Shown: in pieces, positions 62,090 to 64,000 of the stretch
Position numbering within the stretch: position 1 is the stretch's first letter
How the letters are laid out: the number at the start of each line of letters is the position of its first letter
Source of the DNA: Eonycteris spelaea
Taxonomy: Eukaryota; Chordata; Mammalia; Chiroptera; Pteropodidae
DNA: 64,000 nucleotides
Direction: 5' to 3'
Assembly (NCBI GenBank): GCA_003508835.1
Contig: PUFA01000289.1
Location: 434,001 to 498,000 of the forward strand
The notes under the pieces: model-generated
Seen by the model: the letters and a program-made list of their open reading frames with translations, nothing else
What the model was told of the DNA's origin: nothing
Database searches by the model: none
Translations under genes and position numbers: made by a program

Positions 62090-62215
62090 GTTGTTCATTA
62101 ATGGGCAAGAGAGGAATTGAAAATTTTAATTTTATTTAATTCTAATTAATTAAAATTTAAGTGCCGTGTGTGACATGTGACTAACATATTGGACCGTGAA
62201 AGTCTAGAAAACTAT
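62090..62215 (+). repeat. Fragment of the DNA transposon family seen at 39235-39690
   Basis: 'aattttatttaattctaattaatta', 'tgtgacatgtgactaaca' and 'tattggaccgtgaaag' resemble the inner AT-rich part and the end of that family. Confidence 0.4.
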
Positions 62216-62249
62216 GATGATAAAGTTATAGTAGGTGTCTTCGCTTCCT

Positions 62250-62715
62250 CTTTTGCCCCCTTGTAGTTTACTCCCAAGACAGTAGCTATAGTGATCCTTT
62301 TTAAATGTAGATCTAATCATGTTACCTCTGCTTCAAGATTCCATCACACTTAGAGCAAAATCTCAAACCCCCGCTCCAGCTAACACTTCCTAACAAGATT
62401 TTCCCCCAGGCTACCTTTCTACCTCAACTACTCACTCTCCTCTTCAGTCTCAACACACACAACTTCGCCATAGTGACCCAAGGAAGCCCTAACATTTGTC
62501 TCCAACACCCCTGATTCAAAGATTCACAAGGCCTCCTCATTCTATTCAGCTCTTCATCAATTTTTACCTAACAGAAAGGCTTTCCTTGACCACCCAGTCT
62601 AAAATAGGAGCATTAACCACTACCTGTCTCTCATACATTAATCAGTTATATAATTATTCATAACATTCATAATACCTGACAATGTATTATAGATTTAATC
62701 TTTAATGACTGTCTC
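62250..62715 (+). repeat. L2 LINE 3' region
   Basis: 'gatcctttttaaatgtagatctaatcatg', 'agagcaaaatctcaaaccc', 'aaggctttccttgaccaccc' and 'aatacctgacaatgta' follow the L2 3' region. The final tail is missing. Confidence 0.78.
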
Positions 62716-64000
62716 TCACAATAGAATGAATTAAAATTAGGTAGCTTTCAGTTTAAGATACAGATTTTCTAAATTAGAAGAGAAACTACTGAGGTAATGT
62801 TCTTAAGTGGTCAAGCAGAGGGACATAACTATAGTGTGGGATGTCATATTTTCCTAAATTAGGTGAATGGGGTGGCATTAGTTGACCTCTAATATGTTTC
62901 CAAATGTAATATTATATTGTCTGTAAAATACTAAAATGAATGCAAGTTAATACATTAGTCATTTTCTGACAAGTTGCTTCCTGCTTGTTACAAGTAATAA
63001 CTCTCAAGGTTGACAGACAGCAGGGAATGAAAGTGAGAATCAAAACAGAGTTAACTAACAAATATCCTACTGAATAATTAAGAACATTTCATACCTATAT
63101 TGTAGAAATAAACCAACTATCAGGTTGACTCATATAAAATTGATAATATTTGACCATTCTGTTTAACTTTAAAAAACTTGCCAGATTTTATTAGCATAGT
63201 CACTATGGAATTTCTGCATCTCCACTGTTAGTGACTCAGTCATAACTTAAAAGTATTCGGTTAGAGAAAACAAATCAATTCAATAGCATATGGCTTCTTC
63301 TAAAATTTCACTTAGACCAACAAAATATGTTGTTAGTTCCAATTAGTGGACTGTAACAGAGTCAGTCTTTAAATTTACAATGAATAAATCAACTAATTCT
63401 TAGGGTCTTTAAAAAATGGCTAAAAATAAACTGTGTTCTAAAGTATATATAAGTACTAAACACATGGTTCAGTAGTAGATTTGAATTTGTCAGTGAATAA
63501 TCAGAACTTGGACAATCTCTTATTTCCATTAATTACATCCTAGAGGTAATCAGTGCAATTACATTCCTATCAGGTTTTTTCTTAATTCAAAAACAAAACA
63601 TAATTTTTACAACTGTTGTTTTGTGATGGGCATTTCAGCTTCCTTAACCTAAACCTACATCTAGGCGTCTGATGTTAGAGGCATTTCCAAAATCAACAAT
63701 ATCTTCCTTATGGGAACTGAGAACATTCCTTTTGTACTGAGATTCCTGGATAATCAAGTTTTGCATTCCCCATTACATGACTGTTCTGTTTTAATCCATG
63801 ACCAACAAAGCACAACCTTCATACCAGGAAATGAATTCTGATGGTTTTTGTTTCACTGCAAAAACTGAAAATGATTACATTTGATAATTTCAACTGGTTT
63901 TTGACTTGACTGTTTGATTGACCATGGCAAAAGTATTCTATCAAAAGTAAGGAAATTCTTAAAGTCAAATGAAGAAATAATAACTTCACTGAGAAATGAT

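Larger units (their letters stand above)
1..64000 (-). other. PTPN13: PTPN13 transcription unit, 5' portion (partial at both ends)
   Basis: All six coding exons recognised lie on the minus strand in the expected PTPN13 order, and they join into one uninterrupted frame (exon codon counts 38, 60, 22, 62, 29 and 189, plus one leftover base). PTPN13 is a cytosolic and membrane-cortex tyrosine phosphatase of about 2,480 residues with KIND, FERM, five PDZ domains and a C-terminal PTP domain. Only the KIND domain and following linker are here. Introns between the exons are 16,300, 6,959, 2,331, 5,099 and 8,499 bp. The exon with the start codon has only 5 bases of 5' UTR before its acceptor, so at least one non-coding exon and the promoter must lie right of the window. 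No CpG-rich block marks a promoter anywhere here. Every other feature in the window is intronic if the transcript starts beyond 64000. Confidence 0.93.
48237..64000 (-). other. PTPN13: PTPN13 5' intron upstream of the start-codon exon (runs off right edge)
   Basis: At least 15.7 kb without coding signal. Contents: a 39-bp tandem duplication (50730-50806), L1 (51412-52145), old L1M (52580-53660), a MaLR element with two LTRs (54865-57030), an antisense old L1 (58760-59215), an MST-type LTR (59221-59588), (GGAA)20 (60830-60909), a MIR 3' scrap (61060-61130), a DNA-transposon scrap (62090-62215) and L2 (62250-62715). Nothing recognisable in 48240-50720, 53670-54860, 57040-58750, 59600-60820 or 62720-64000. 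No first exon, CpG island or promoter seen. Confidence 0.8.

Noticed and set aside
48237..64000. PTPN13 promoter or first exon within the right part of the window
   Set aside because: No CpG-rich block or convincing exon-donor combination with upstream promoter features could be seen. It probably lies beyond 64000.

Overview
The window is AT-rich mammalian nuclear DNA dominated by intron. It carries the 5' coding part of one gene, PTPN13 (PTP-BL/PTPL1/FAP-1, a large non-receptor protein tyrosine phosphatase), on the minus strand. Six coding exons can be placed with exact splice sites: 48236-48117 (contains the start codon), 31816-31638, 24678-24613, 22281-22096, 16996-16909 and 8409-7843. Joined, they keep one open frame of 400 codons plus one base. 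They encode the whole N-terminal KIND domain and the serine-rich linker up to just before the coiled-coil/FERM part. The FERM, PDZ and phosphatase exons lie beyond the left edge. The non-coding first exon and the promoter lie beyond the right edge. No second gene, rRNA gene or functional tRNA gene was found.

The likely organism is an Old World fruit bat (Pteropodidae). The evidence is two SINEs built on tRNA-Val(UAC). One is a dimer in which the tRNA part is followed by an almost full-length 5S rRNA part (3651-3894, minus strand). The other is a simple tRNA SINE with a perfect 16-bp target-site duplication (24334-24572, plus strand). SINEs of this kind (MEG families) are known from fruit bats. 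The PTPN13 protein and the older repeats (MIR, L2, MER5A, MaLR, L1M) fit any placental mammal.

Layout, left to right: 1-7842 is the intron after the sixth coding exon and holds the dimeric SINE and weak MIR remnants. 8410-16908 holds a 1.7-kb L2 copy and a G-rich tract. 16997-22095 holds MIR, an L1 3' end and an MST-type LTR. 22282-24612 holds L1 and L2 fragments and the second SINE. 24679-31637 holds a 1.1-kb antisense L1 region, a CA microsatellite and an L1 nested in older repeat sequence. 31817-48116 holds MIR, three sense L1/L1M pieces or LTRs, a 2.2-kb antisense L1 ORF2 relic with two microsatellites grown inside it, a Tigger-like transposon, MER5A and L2. 48237-64000 is the intron upstream of the first coding exon. 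It holds L1 copies, a MaLR provirus-like element, an LTR, a (GGAA)20 microsatellite and L2.

Repeat family names come from memory of consensus sequences, without a database search, so boundaries are approximate unless a target-site duplication is given. Exon boundaries rest on GT/AG sites, frame continuity and recognition of the PTPN13 protein.
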